Assembly (NCBI RefSeq): GCF_000150275.1 | Contig: NW_002060963.1 | Span: 360,402-424,401 of the forward strand | Direction: 5' to 3' | From: Trichoplax adhaerens | Lineage: Eukaryota; Placozoa; Uniplacotomia; Trichoplacea; Trichoplacidae | Length of the DNA: 64,000 nucleotides | Shown here: positions 25,501 to 36,747 of the stretch, piece after piece | Numbering within the stretch: position 1 is the stretch's first letter | Layout: every line of letters starts with the position of its first letter | Notes under the pieces: generated by a model | Seen by the model: the letters and a program-made list of their open reading frames with translations, nothing else | What the model was told of the DNA's origin: nothing | Databases searched by the model: none | Program-made: the position numbers and the translations under genes

Positions 25501-27693
25501 ACCTATGCATGTATTCGACAGCCTTAAGTAGTTGCCAAACGTAAGAAGTAATTTTATCCTTTGATAACTGATTACTGAAGCCTACTCATTAAGAACAAAT
25601 AAAAATTATTTACAGAGAGCAACTGCTGCATTAATTTCAAATTAATTTGAACAGTAAGATTATATTCTATTTAGGACATAGTAATAGGTAAAGAACTTAA
25701 ACAAATGAAATTTTATGTAAGATAGTAACAGAAAACCTTACTGCACAAATAAACGAGACCCAATACTATACAAACCTTTAATTAATTGATCCAAGTTTAT
25801 TTCTATTAATTCTGTAATTATCCAGGCCGAACCAGTTTCGGTTGCACTATTGCACATTGAAGTTAATATTATTTTTTAATAAAATCAAGGACCTACAACT
25901 ACCTAAATGACGCAACGTTAGCGCAAAGTACGGTATTCGAAGTTCATTTATTCGTGAAAGATTCTAAAACTACCCTTCTTAGTAGTCGTATGAAATACTA
26001 ATCAAGAGAGCAGCGTCTAGCATATAATTCCTTAAAGCCACTAGTACAACTTTACAATATATAGTAAAACAAAATTTAAATATTCTTTCAATTACTTTGG
26101 AATGCATATACAAACTACAGAACAGAATTACATTAAAACAGATTGAAAGAGGCATCTAATCAAACTTAAACTACTTAACAATTAGAGCTAATATCAAAGC
26201 TTTTAGTAACAACTTAACCTATATTTCTTTTAAAATAGGTGTTACACCTTAGAAGTAGACAAACTACTATCAATAATATAGCTATAAAATCTCCATCCTA
26301 TTAAATATAGAAAACTTTAACTGTACTTATCGTTCAAATAACTAGAGCGAAAATGATAATTTCGTGATATACAGTAAGGCCATTATACCTTGTTCAAGCT
26401 GACTAGAGAGATCAGAAGTTATCATAATGCACAGTAGCTATATTGATGAGTAGTGTAGGACTACGGATATCATAAATTATAGTAATCACGGAAGTAGTTA
26501 CTATTTTGAGTCAAACTACATACAAAATATCGTGGATAAACCTGACTATTAACTTATTGGGCTTTTGATTCCCTCGATGTGATATTGCTTTGACTTGTGT
26601 AACATAAATTTAGGTATCATCTTATTTTCCCTGTAAGTATTCAAAATGTGAACTTACTAGAGAACTTGCCGTAACTGAACAACACTCGGATGTCCGGATA
26701 ATCGCTTTAGCGCTTGAACTTCGACCAAACATTGAAATTTACTGCGACTGTATTTCGTCATAAAGGGAAAGTTGTGGATTTAGAATATTAATGTGATCTA
26801 ATGTTATTATGTACTGTTTACAGTTAATTAACTAAAATTTTTCACATTAATATGCCCTTCGGTATAAAGAAGGATAACGTACTTAGATTGAAGCTATCGA
26901 TCAAATGCCATCTTAGTCCTCTTACTAAGAGTATTTAATAATAACAATAATATTAATAGTATTTCCATTAGGCATAGTATGGTTCAGCTACAACTGCATT
27001 CATTGAATTCTAAAATTTTATTCTTTATTATCATTTCTGATTAGGGTATATAACAAATATTAAAAGTAATAAGTTTATCATTAGCTACTTAGCTAATAAT
27101 TGAAAATTGGAGAAGATATTGATAAACTGAATAGAATACTGTTCGTTCAAGATGATAATAGTATATCAATGTTGCGGAGACAAGCTCCGAAATAATAATT
27201 ACCGAGTTAATTAAAATATCTAATTTAAATTGTTATTTGCTCCAGTAGTTCAATAAATGTTAATCTATTACCCGTTAGTAACTTATTTGTGTAGTCAAGA
27301 GTTAGTTCAACTACAAAAGTCTCCTAAGTCAGTTAGGAACATGAGTACTACTGACATTAACATTTAAGACCCATTTACAAAGGCTGAATTGTAACACTCA
27401 AGCATATAATTTATATATTTTCACACGGATTAAGAGTACGGTAGTTTAGATATTGATATCACCTGAGAAACAATCCAGTAAATGTAGTCTTTACAATTAT
27501 CACCTTATAGAATCACATGCCATGGTTTGCATTGTTAGCAATTTTCCCATCTACATTCACAAATTATATTCTTACCTATTGTACCGTTGCTTCATCTTCT
27601 TGCATGAATAATGAAACTGTTCTTTAATCAGATAGCATTTACGTAAACCCGGGAAAGCATTTTCGTAATTGCTATTCGATAGTAGTCCATAAC
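22521..27693 (-). CDS. Divergent MOK paralogue, predicted pseudokinase
   Basis: Thirteen exons follow the MOK gene at 36748-43275 with the same introns and phases: 27693-27576, 26747-26658, 25846-25776, 25581-25503, 25311-25177, 25017-24925, 24806-24705, 24459-24322, 24243-24196, 23778-23622, 23512-23420, 22977-22744, 22625-22521. All splice sites are GT-AG and no in-frame stop is met; eight of the first nine paired exons have the same length or differ by one codon. The ATP loop (GEGTFSEV in the other copy) is NYENAFPGL here. The ATP-site Lys (SCKKMKQ) and the alpha-C Glu (VEVQALKRL) remain. HRD has become HDN at 25290-25298, DFG has become GFE at 25233-25241, and the TEY activation motif is [15 protein letters not shown] is kept. 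Family knowledge says this set of losses abolishes phosphotransfer. The first coding exon with the ATG was not found, and the C-terminal tail is diverged. It could instead be a slowly decaying copy. Confidence 0.82.
27336..27385. repeat. Interspersed repeat family 2, copy b
   Basis: Resembles 4108-4160 with matching blocks GGAACA, GAGTACTA and TTTAAGACCC. It lies inside an intron of the divergent MOK paralogue. Confidence 0.4.
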
Positions 27694-28763
27694 CTAGATC
27701 GAATAATATAATAAACATAAATTTTCTACATAATAAAGCAAGTATTTGTTAATTTTGCAATTTTTTTGACAAAGCTTATCGCATTCTTCATATCATATCA
27801 TTTTATTACTTTCACTAATTCAAATATTTGTTATCAATAGTGGTGATAAGTTATTAATATCTTTCCCGATATCTAAGTCTGTAAATAATAAGCCCGATTC
27901 AAGTAAATCATTTCCGCATAAGTCATCAAAAATTTTTGTTATATGAAATTATGTAAAAGTTATTGGTATGCCTATGTGTGTAATCTGTTAAGTTGCGATC
28001 AAGTTCTACACAATGTCAGTACACTGCAATTATTTTTCATAGTTCAAATCAATATCAAGATGCTTGTTAATAAAGCTACTAACTGAATTAATTCTATTTG
28101 CGGTTCTCAATATATCATTCTAAATTTACTTTAACAAATTTATGTCCAATAGAATTCTTTTTCTGTAAAATAGCTGCAAATCTTATAACTGCAGGATAAT
28201 CTGTTATCAGTATCTCGAATTATACCACATATAAAATTCGCTGTAGTGAAGTAATTCACTCCATTGCATTGCTAAAATAAAGAGCATCTTCTATACTTTA
28301 TGGAATGATATTGCAATCAATACTAGACTTCAAGTCGTCGGCTTTATGATATGGATACATTCTAATTAGTATACTTTACTTTTAAGTATCATAAGCTAAA
28401 AGTACGTCACTGTGGCACATTCTTAAAGAAGAGATGACGAATAAATATAAGATAAATGATGATTTGATTGGATAACTTCAGGGCATATATTACGATAATT
28501 ATTTGATGATGAATTCTATCAAACTGAGCTACTAACCTTGTTTTTTAAAATATTGGCCTTGATTTGTTTCGATTTGAACATATAAAAGAAATCAAATTGA
28601 TATGTTAGATTATTTTTGTCCTATTACAACTAGATAAGGGTTAGTAGTACAATGATTTATGCAAGACTTTACGCAGCAGGTTTATCTGTCAATATACATC
28701 TACGTAATAACACGTATACATTAATATAAGATTAATAACTTTAAGGTATTCTGACTAATTACT

Positions 28764-28994
28764 TCAATACATAATGCTTAAATTGTCTGCATGGACTGAT
28801 ATTTCTTGTCCAGAATCGCCTCGAGAAACTTTCATAAGATCACCAATTACTAAATTTTTGTGGTTTATAGCCATAACGTTGACAACCGATAATACGCTTT
28901 TATGAAATACTTTACTAAGATGCATCACAAGTTCTTTAAACGATAAATACTGCAATGCAAGTTTACATATGGTTGTATTAAGATATGTAATCAT
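28764..28994 (-). other. Uncertain ORF of 76 codons
   Basis: One open frame reads LVIGDLMKVSRGDSGQEIS near its end and LQYLSFKELVMHLSKV near its start. The first string recalls the VVGDLVEVKGGD turn of P-type ATPase actuator domains, the second an F-box helix; neither is strong. An acceptor-like TTGCATTGCAG inside the frame would allow a spliced exon. It is on the same strand as the CARD exon 600 bases upstream. I would not assign a function. Confidence 0.15.
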
Positions 28995-29589
28995 GCTTAG
29001 ATTAGCGTCAGTATAATGCCCTCAAAATTTGTTTAATACTGGTTTGTTATCTCTATCATAAATATGATAAGACTAGATTTAAAGTAAAGCTATAATATCT
29101 GTAATGGTATGCAATATCTACAATTTTTAATACTCAAGACCCTCATATAACTCCCAAACTGTATCGTAAACCTTTACATTCTTCTCTGCAAGTTATGCAA
29201 CTAACCCATAGGCATACGTTTACTTTAGATGTTACGTATGCTTTCAGATACGCAAACTGATACCGATGTCTGTCATTCAATCATTATCAATAATTTATAT
29301 TATCTTATAATTACCTCTGGACAATGCATGCTACGTATACATAACAAAGATCATAGTAAGTAGGATGTAGGTACAGTATATCACAAAGTTACTATATCAT
29401 TAGTTCTGCGAGATAATTAATTGGGAGTTATAAGTAACTTCTAATCAGATATAGAGCAAGATTTGTCTACAATATTCTAACGAATATGCCGATTAATGCA
29501 ATTGGGAAATAATAATGTGACTTTTGAATATGACTGCATGTCATTTGTGTTTAATAGATCATAAAAGAACAGTTTATTTCACGACTTAC

Positions 29590-29905
29590 TGTCTAATCGA
29601 TTTTTTGCGGCTATAGCTGTAGTTTCTAGATCTTCACCAATTTCTTTGATGTTATTGATTTCACTATTCTTTAGAATTTCACAAAATGCAAAGAAATCTT
29701 CATCGCTTCTCGTTTTTAGAATCTTTATAAACTGACTCATCTGCGCCGTATTCCTTTGAGTATCATTGCTTAATTTATCTATTTGAGTATCTGAAAAGAT
29801 CGATGCATCGATAAGATCATATTTAATTTCGTCGAAGGCTACGGATCTGCAGAGAAATCGACGCTTATCCTGAATAATTTTCCTCAGGTACTTGCTTAAA
29901 ATCAT
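29590..29905 (-). CDS. Lone CARD exon, paralogous to Apaf-1-like exon 1
   Basis: From the ATG at 29905 (MILSKYLRKIIQDKRR) to a perfect GTAAGT donor, this exon is 316 bases, exactly the length and end phase of exon 1 of the gene at 8967-16591. It aligns throughout, for example RSDEDFFAFCEILK against RNDENFFQFCSILK. The predicted product is a six-helix CARD for caspase or adaptor binding. No Walker A, NB-ARC or WD40 exon could be found downstream (29500 to 27700). If the donor is not used, translation runs six codons further to a TAA just beyond it, giving a CARD-only protein of about 107 aa. It may be a truncated duplicate or a functional CARD-only regulator. Confidence 0.75.
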
Positions 29906-31123
29906 TTTAAACCAGGCCACAAGAAGGTAACCCTAGGATAAAATAGAAGATGCTAATAAGCCACAACTTTCATGAAGCTTTATACAAGCCATTAAATGTA
30001 ATAAACAATATTATACAATAATATTATACATAATTTCAAGGTATTGATAAAATCAGATTTAAAAGGTTACAATGATTTAATCAGACGAATTGCAATGCCT
30101 AATTAATTATTAAAAGATGTCAGCAAATCTGCTGAACTCGATGAACAACTACTACAATTTACTTGCGTAACCGATATCTAAATCTAAGCCAAGCTATCTT
30201 AAATTGGGTAGAACAATAATATATATAATTCCATGAGACTACTGTAATTTTAAAAAGTAATAAATTAGACTAAAAGGGCAAATGTATCTTTAGTAATGTC
30301 ATTTCGGATAGGGAATATAAATAATATAATGCGATACATTATCAACGGTCTTGCTTTCGATGTCAATTCGGCATCTATTTTTTTAACTGTGTGAATCAAT
30401 GTTACAATAAAATTAACAATAAGCTTTAATACTCAGGCTAATGACGTAAACATCGAGACTATGGCGTTGACATAGCTCCCAGAATAAGTGTCTTTATTCG
30501 ACATGGAACGTCATTAACATTGCCGCCGGCATATTTCAAAAGTAGAAGAATTTGCTCCGTCATGGTTAAAACTATACGTCGATATTCAACGTTATTACAA
30601 TTATTTTACTCTTACAGGCGTACTAGTATACTGGTTACGGCCAAAATTCGTAATCGGCCATTATGCTTTACTCATAATACCCTGCGAAAGCCCAATAATT
30701 TATTGATATTAAGGTATTTCGCACTTGTAAGCCCAAATCAATCATGAAATATTTGATTAATCAGTTTAATACCGAAAATCGTTTTATTGGAGGAAAGCAT
30801 TTCTCGGATACAAATACAGTATAGCTATTAGCAAATTAAACTTGCAATTTATGGAAATAGGCCGTACATCTTAGAGAGGTTTTGTGTAAGCACAGTATTA
30901 TGAGAGTGATTGCTAGAAATCATCGATTCCGAAATTTATCGCTAATTACGCGTATAATTAATTATACTACAGGAATATAGCGCAAGCATATTCAAAAATT
31001 TGATATACGAACTATATTCTAACACAATTGTGGGTAGTTTATTTTATCGAAAATTCAAGCTTTAATCCTTCATTACTGTATGCAATACTAATTTTATAGC
31101 ATTCGCCTCTTAAAGTCGTAATA
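29906..31123. other. Intergenic stretch
   Basis: No gene called. On the minus strand around 30560-30480 a short frame reads LLLLKYAGGNVNDVP, which recalls an ankyrin repeat helix, but stops surround it. The plus-strand ORF at 30520-30747 looks like chance. Confidence 0.4.
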
Positions 31124-31342
31124 TTAGCAGCTGAATTTTAACCACCTGTTTGCTACTTCAACTAAAGGAAGATTAGACCTATGTAATAGCATAAACCATA
31201 GCTTTGAAATGTTATAGCTGCTAAAATTATTATATTTGCATAAACTTGCGCAGGCCTTGACAATTATCTGCAAACCATAAATTTGTAGCGCGATAGCTGC
31301 TGAAGTTATTTCATTGGCATAAACTAGTGCAGACTTTGACAA
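31124..31342 (-). pseudogene. Possible BTB/BACK (kelch-like) relic
   Basis: The minus-strand frame contains AIALQIYGLQIIVKACASL followed after a short gap by LPLVEVANRWLKF. This follows the KLHL pattern at the BTB-BACK junction (a leucine-rich ALQI segment, VxAC, then L.E.ANRF). The segment contains a tandem duplication of about 79 bases, and the first repeat unit carries a stop codon at the matching place. No ATG-to-stop gene model or Kelch repeats were found. A chance resemblance is possible. Confidence 0.35.
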
Positions 31343-31350
31343 TTATCAAT
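31214..31350. repeat. Two-unit tandem repeat, period about 79 bases
   Basis: ATAGCTGCTAAAATTATTAT at 31214 recurs as ATAGCTGCTGAAGTTATTTC at 31293. The units also share TTGCATAAACT/TGGCATAAACT and TTGACAATTATC. The unit overlaps the possible BTB/BACK relic. Confidence 0.6.
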
Positions 31351-32525
31351 CACATGATTGAAATCTAAGACAGATAGGCTAATAAAACTGAATAAATCGA
31401 CTTAAGAGGACATTTTCCAAACTAGGAAATGGTCTAATCAAACGAAAAATAGCTAGTCTTTTGATATATATACAACGTTTCTGTGATTTTACCGCAGCTG
31501 TCGATTCTTAATCAATTACAAATATAATTCACCCTCTCCTTTTAGGCTCCTTTTTACGTTTTGAATGGATGCAAATGAAGCAGTGAAATGAAATTTAAAA
31601 TAGAAAGAAGGCCAATCACCAACTCAAACTGTATGGGCGCTAATTACTGATGAATAAGAAATAAGATAGTGAAAATCTTCGTATATGTAACCTACCAATG
31701 GCTATTTAATCTTAATTAGTCAATTAATCTGATCTGTTCAAATCCCCTTATTTTAATTTGTTAATAATATAAATTCAACAGATTACAACGAAGTTTATTA
31801 ATTATCCCTTTAAATTTATTGCCTTTGCCTTACCTTTGTTAATGGTACACATATAAAATTCGCTCATCCAAAGCATTCAGAATTGACCAAAGTTGGGCAG
31901 CAATGCTAATAATAATGATCTCTCGATCCCGCTGTACATCAAAATAAAGTTATCTTAAATTGTAATAGACTAAATAGAAGATAGACTAGCACGTGATCGC
32001 CTATCCGGGAATAGCCGCCATCATTAACTTTTATTTTTTGAATTCAAACTTTTAATCGGACAAGTGATCATTTAATCATGACTATCTACAAACAAAGTAA
32101 GTCTTGGGTGTGGTAAAGGGATTGTTCTTTGACGATTTGTATCCATTAAAAGTTCACAATTTGTCTTTATACACCTGCGAGCTAATTCAACTAGACAATA
32201 GGAAGAAGTATTTATTTTACATGTTCAAAGAAAGAAACCTAATTGCTAACAAAATGATTGGGTAATTAATTCATCTAATTTTCAGAACAGTTGGTAAAAC
32301 AATATAGTTTTGTATTTAATAATTATTAAGCACGCCGACTACGAATATACTATGGCCGCTTTTCAGACATTGACCGTAGAAACTGAAAATTTACTAGGTT
32401 AGAAGTTAGACATCTACTTTATGATTCTTATGCCATTCATCCTTAAGGATTATCCGCTATATACATCATCCCATATTGCCAAGGGCCAATTATTCACAAT
32501 GCAGCCTGATTGCATGCCGATTTTT
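31343..32525. other. Intergenic stretch
   Basis: AT-rich, no coding frame or RNA gene seen. Confidence 0.4.
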
Positions 32526-32574
32526 GGTATTTACCCTAACCCTTACCCTAACCCTAACCCTAACTCTAACTAAG
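32526..32574. repeat. Interstitial telomeric-type tract (CCCTAA)n
   Basis: About six units of CCCTAA, one of them CCCTTA and the last CTCTAA, occur inside unique sequence. This is the C-strand of the TTAGGG metazoan telomere repeat. It is internal to the window with genes on both sides, so it is not a chromosome end. Confidence 0.9.
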
Positions 32575-35422
32575 CAATCACGTGCATGTGCTATAATTTA
32601 GAGCACCTAATGGATATCTATGTACGTAAAAGAGCATTAAAATTTGACATAGAGCATGAAGGGTTAGGAAGGTGCGATGGGAGTACTACAATAAGCTTGC
32701 ATTCTGATAGGTGTTCTACACCTTCATAATATATCATAATATAAGTTAAGTAAGATTCTGCTCACTTTTTATTACTAAAAATTTAGCTGAAAAGGATCGC
32801 AGAATGTCTCCTTCTCACTTAGGTGCGTGCAGTGTAATGCGATATCGAGCAGTGACTACAGCTAATATACGAGTCGTAAGCTTAATATGTTCTGATGATA
32901 AATGGATGCATCCCTTACGGTCGATGCTTTCATAGCGTTGAACATACTGTTTCTTTACAATCATACGTTAATGAATCTAGTATGAATCGAGGTCAGCTTC
33001 TCTAACACTAATTTTCTTTCTTAACATATTTATAACAGCTATAGAGAATGCTGAAAATTGACTAAGCCATCGCTAAGAGGACGTGATCCTTATAGTTGCT
33101 CAATCATGATATTGAATATGATTTAGCTAAGCTAACGCAGGGTAACTTTCGAATCCTTTGCTATAATGTAATCACTCATAAATTAACGTACAGTTCTATA
33201 AAAGTATTCAGTTCCGATGCATGCTTACTTTCAAATTCTTCCTCGGTCTAACTTGTTTTCGGCGACTGTTCATATCAGACGTATAATCATAAATATTTGG
33301 ACTATGACCTTATAAAAGCTATTATAGACAAGAAAAGTTATTAGTTCAGGTTCGCGTAATGATTTTATGACAACATATTGACTCTACAGTAGCCACTGAG
33401 TTAATCTACGGTACGAGTTTTATGGCTAGTTCCATCAACAAAAGTTTGATAAGTTTCATAAACCTTACTTGTATATGCCAGACTATACAAATGGAGCATT
33501 TTCGAGGATAAAAATTTTAGGATTTTGATAAAATTTGCAAGAATTAAATTAATATCTAGTTTACCAAGTGATTGAATAATATTTCTTCCCTGAGAAATAG
33601 ATCTACTATCGTACAGCACTGTAAAACTCTCCAACTGAAGAGCACGGTTCTAACCAAATCAAATGTACCGGATTGGAAATAGGTGTGCGATAGATTAATT
33701 GTATATTATTTAGTCTTTATGCTCCAGTAACAGTTGTAATGGTATTGCACTCCACTCACACTAGCACCACTACTGTAGATTAGAATGTGATAAGTACTAC
33801 GGTAGGATAATTTTCGGTTTCATTTATCTTTATTGTATAATGCCGCAAGTACTTATAATATAAGCAAAAAAATTCAATGCATGATGCTTTCTACTTCCGT
33901 ATAGGCCGAGCAGTGCAAAACATGGCACGCTAACTCAATTTTTAGAGCAAAAATTAATTTCTATTGCTAATATATTAATTTAATTGCTAACAGAAACATG
34001 ATTCATTTTATTCACTCGTAATAGAGTAATAGACTAAAATGCGTAACTAAAGCCAAACGGGAGTTTAAGATAATCTATCCATATACTATGTAGTGGACAG
34101 CTTAGTAGAAATATTATATTTTGTACCATACAATTCGCTGATATCCCATAGTACACACAGCATCGAATACTGATTTGTATCATCCGCTTTCGACCTAATT
34201 TCTGTTAAAATCTGTAATAGGCAGGTAACGTAGTCCCCTAATCGATTAAAATTGTAGATTAGTTTGTTAAATCATGGAAAGTGTCGAATCGTGACAGATA
34301 TTTCCAGTATCGATACCTATTCCTAATTATACTTTTGCGCATGGGTACTTAAATTAATTTATATAACAAAGTTAAGTTTTACAAACTATTAAAAGCGTTT
34401 GCTATATTATGCTGAGACTATTTTACTACTTGATAAAGATAAAATTACGATAATCGTTTCGATGTTAAAAATTGTGTAAAATATTGAAATAAGAAAAATA
34501 ACATCGATTAGCTTCATATTTTTTAATGCTTAAAATGAAATCCAATCATGCTATAATTTTCAGCGTTTAGTAAAGTACTTGTATTTCATTGTAAGAAAGA
34601 CTTAATCATATGTTATAAGACAAGTTATGGCATTTCAAAACTATGGAGCACAAATTTAATGTCGTAAAAGTCGATCAATTAATTATAAGCAAATTTCACA
34701 TCCAATAAATCTCAGATTCATAAATCATCTCTTTCCTCTTTCAATTTAATTTAATAATATTATTACATGATATTGTAGTTGTATTATATACTATGGTTAA
34801 ACATTTATAGCATCAAGCATTACGAGGTAGATGAACAACTACTAATAATACTGCTGAATACAAAATTAGCAAAGTCGAAGTAGAGCAGATTCGTATTATC
34901 AAGATCCTATTACTAAGAGGGAATACGGCTATACCGACTAATAAAATTTCACAACTCACCTACACAAACTTAATGACTGGACTAATTGTTATGAAGGCTA
35001 CTTTAAATAAAAGTCAAGACAGTTTACAGTACCACGTACTTTATTACAGTAATAATTCTTGATTCCAGGGGTTCAGTTAACGAAGAGAAATGAAAATTGA
35101 GGGAGAATCATTTTATTAGCAATAGGTGGTAAGAGATAATCATGAATGAAGAATATCTAGTAGTTCATACAAGGGTATGCGACAATTACGAGCATGATTT
35201 GAGCTACTGTTAATCTAGCCTACGAAAGTGTTAGGAATGAGCTAGAGTTGTAAGATATTAATAACAAATTTATCATGTTTTAGAAGCACACAATTATAAG
35301 TGGATAACAATAAACTCTCTTAGAACTGGTCGACAAGGATAACGTAAAACAAATCTCTAAATTACTATAGTCTCCGGGATTCAGTATCCCTTAACTACCT
35401 CACAAGAATTTAGACGCCTTTA
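32575..35422. other. Intergenic stretch
   Basis: No gene called. The minus-strand ORF at 33401-33634 has no recognisable family motif and no clear splice context. Confidence 0.4.
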
Positions 35423-35472
35423 NNNNNNNNNNNNNNNNNNNNNNNNNNNNNNNNNNNNNNNNNNNNNNNNNN
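35423..35472. other. Assembly gap (50 N)
   Basis: Fifty unresolved bases. The length is a round number, so the true size is unknown. It falls between the MOK gene's 3' end and the CARD exon, so missing duplicated sequence could lie here. Confidence 0.99.
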
Positions 35473-36747
35473 CCTCTTGATTCTACGTTAAAACAACTAT
35501 ACAATCGAGAACTGCTTTATTCAACTATCTGACGGGCTTATATACCCTTCTACAGCAGCTAACATTCACAAGTCATCTTATAAAAATACTTAGGTGAGAA
35601 CATCTACTAACTAGTTTTTCACAGTCGGACTACAATATGTCCATTCACAGAATCATTTCAGTGCACAATACAGCACAGCATTAAATTTACTGCAACACAT
35701 TTATAATTAGAGTAATCCCTATTGTAAGTGACTAGTTGTAATATAATATCACTATATTATATTAACCAAATTTAGATATCTATTTCTTCACGATAGTTCG
35801 TACCGTGACATGCAGTAGTTACTTATTTCTAGTGATAAAATGTAGATCTTATAATCTTCTTGGTCAAAATACTTTATGAATATCCCTTCCATTGTTACTC
35901 TTATATAACTTCTATCTTTACAAGTAAAACTCATTGTAACAATATTACCACTAGGCTGCTTTATGGCTACATCCGTATTTAAAAATGCCTTCTTTATTAA
36001 TTCAATATCGATAACTTGTTATAAATGTACGTATTTACATCGATCGTATAGATATTCAATATAGCTTTATATATCATGCTAACATTAGCCTATGGGTAAT
36101 AAGTGCCGGTCGTGCAAAAGATTCTAAACAAAGAAATGAAAATAGAAAGCAAATATATATATGCGTAGTATTTATCTCATAAAATGTAATAGACGACTGA
36201 TTCTAAAGAATCTCAGTTAGTCCTTTATTTAATAGAAAGTACGCAAAAATGCGTCAAGCTAAAAAATCGAAACGAAATGAACCGTTGATTTCTGAAAAAT
36301 CGAAAATGGTAAACTTCAATTATAGCCAATATGATTACTCGTGACTTGAATAACAAACAGTTTTAAACATTGACAATACATAAACTCGAATATCGATATT
36401 AAAATTCTATTTCTATTATTTAAGTAAGTGGATAGAAAAATAGTTGTCATTATGTGCTCTTATTTTGCTATTGATCGTTAGACGCTAAATGTTCATAATA
36501 TCAATAATGTTATATTAGTGAAATGAAAACTTCACTAAATATCTGAAACCTACAACTTACAAATAGCATGACATTCCTATTTACAATTAAAGTGGCAATG
36601 TTTAATGATAGCTGTGCAATACTGGCCCTTTAACAACGAGATAAGATCTATGCTTGAATATGCGATTGCATAAAATGATTTAAATAAGTGTACTATCAAC
36701 ATGACCAATGATCAAGTGCCAATTTCAAATTACATCACTAATAATTG
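35473..36747. other. Intergenic stretch downstream of MOK
   Basis: Expected to hold the 3' untranslated region of MOK. No other feature seen. Confidence 0.4.

Noticed and set aside
31690-31760. GTTCAAATCCCC resembling a tRNA B box
   Set aside because: No matching A box or acceptor stem at the right distance.
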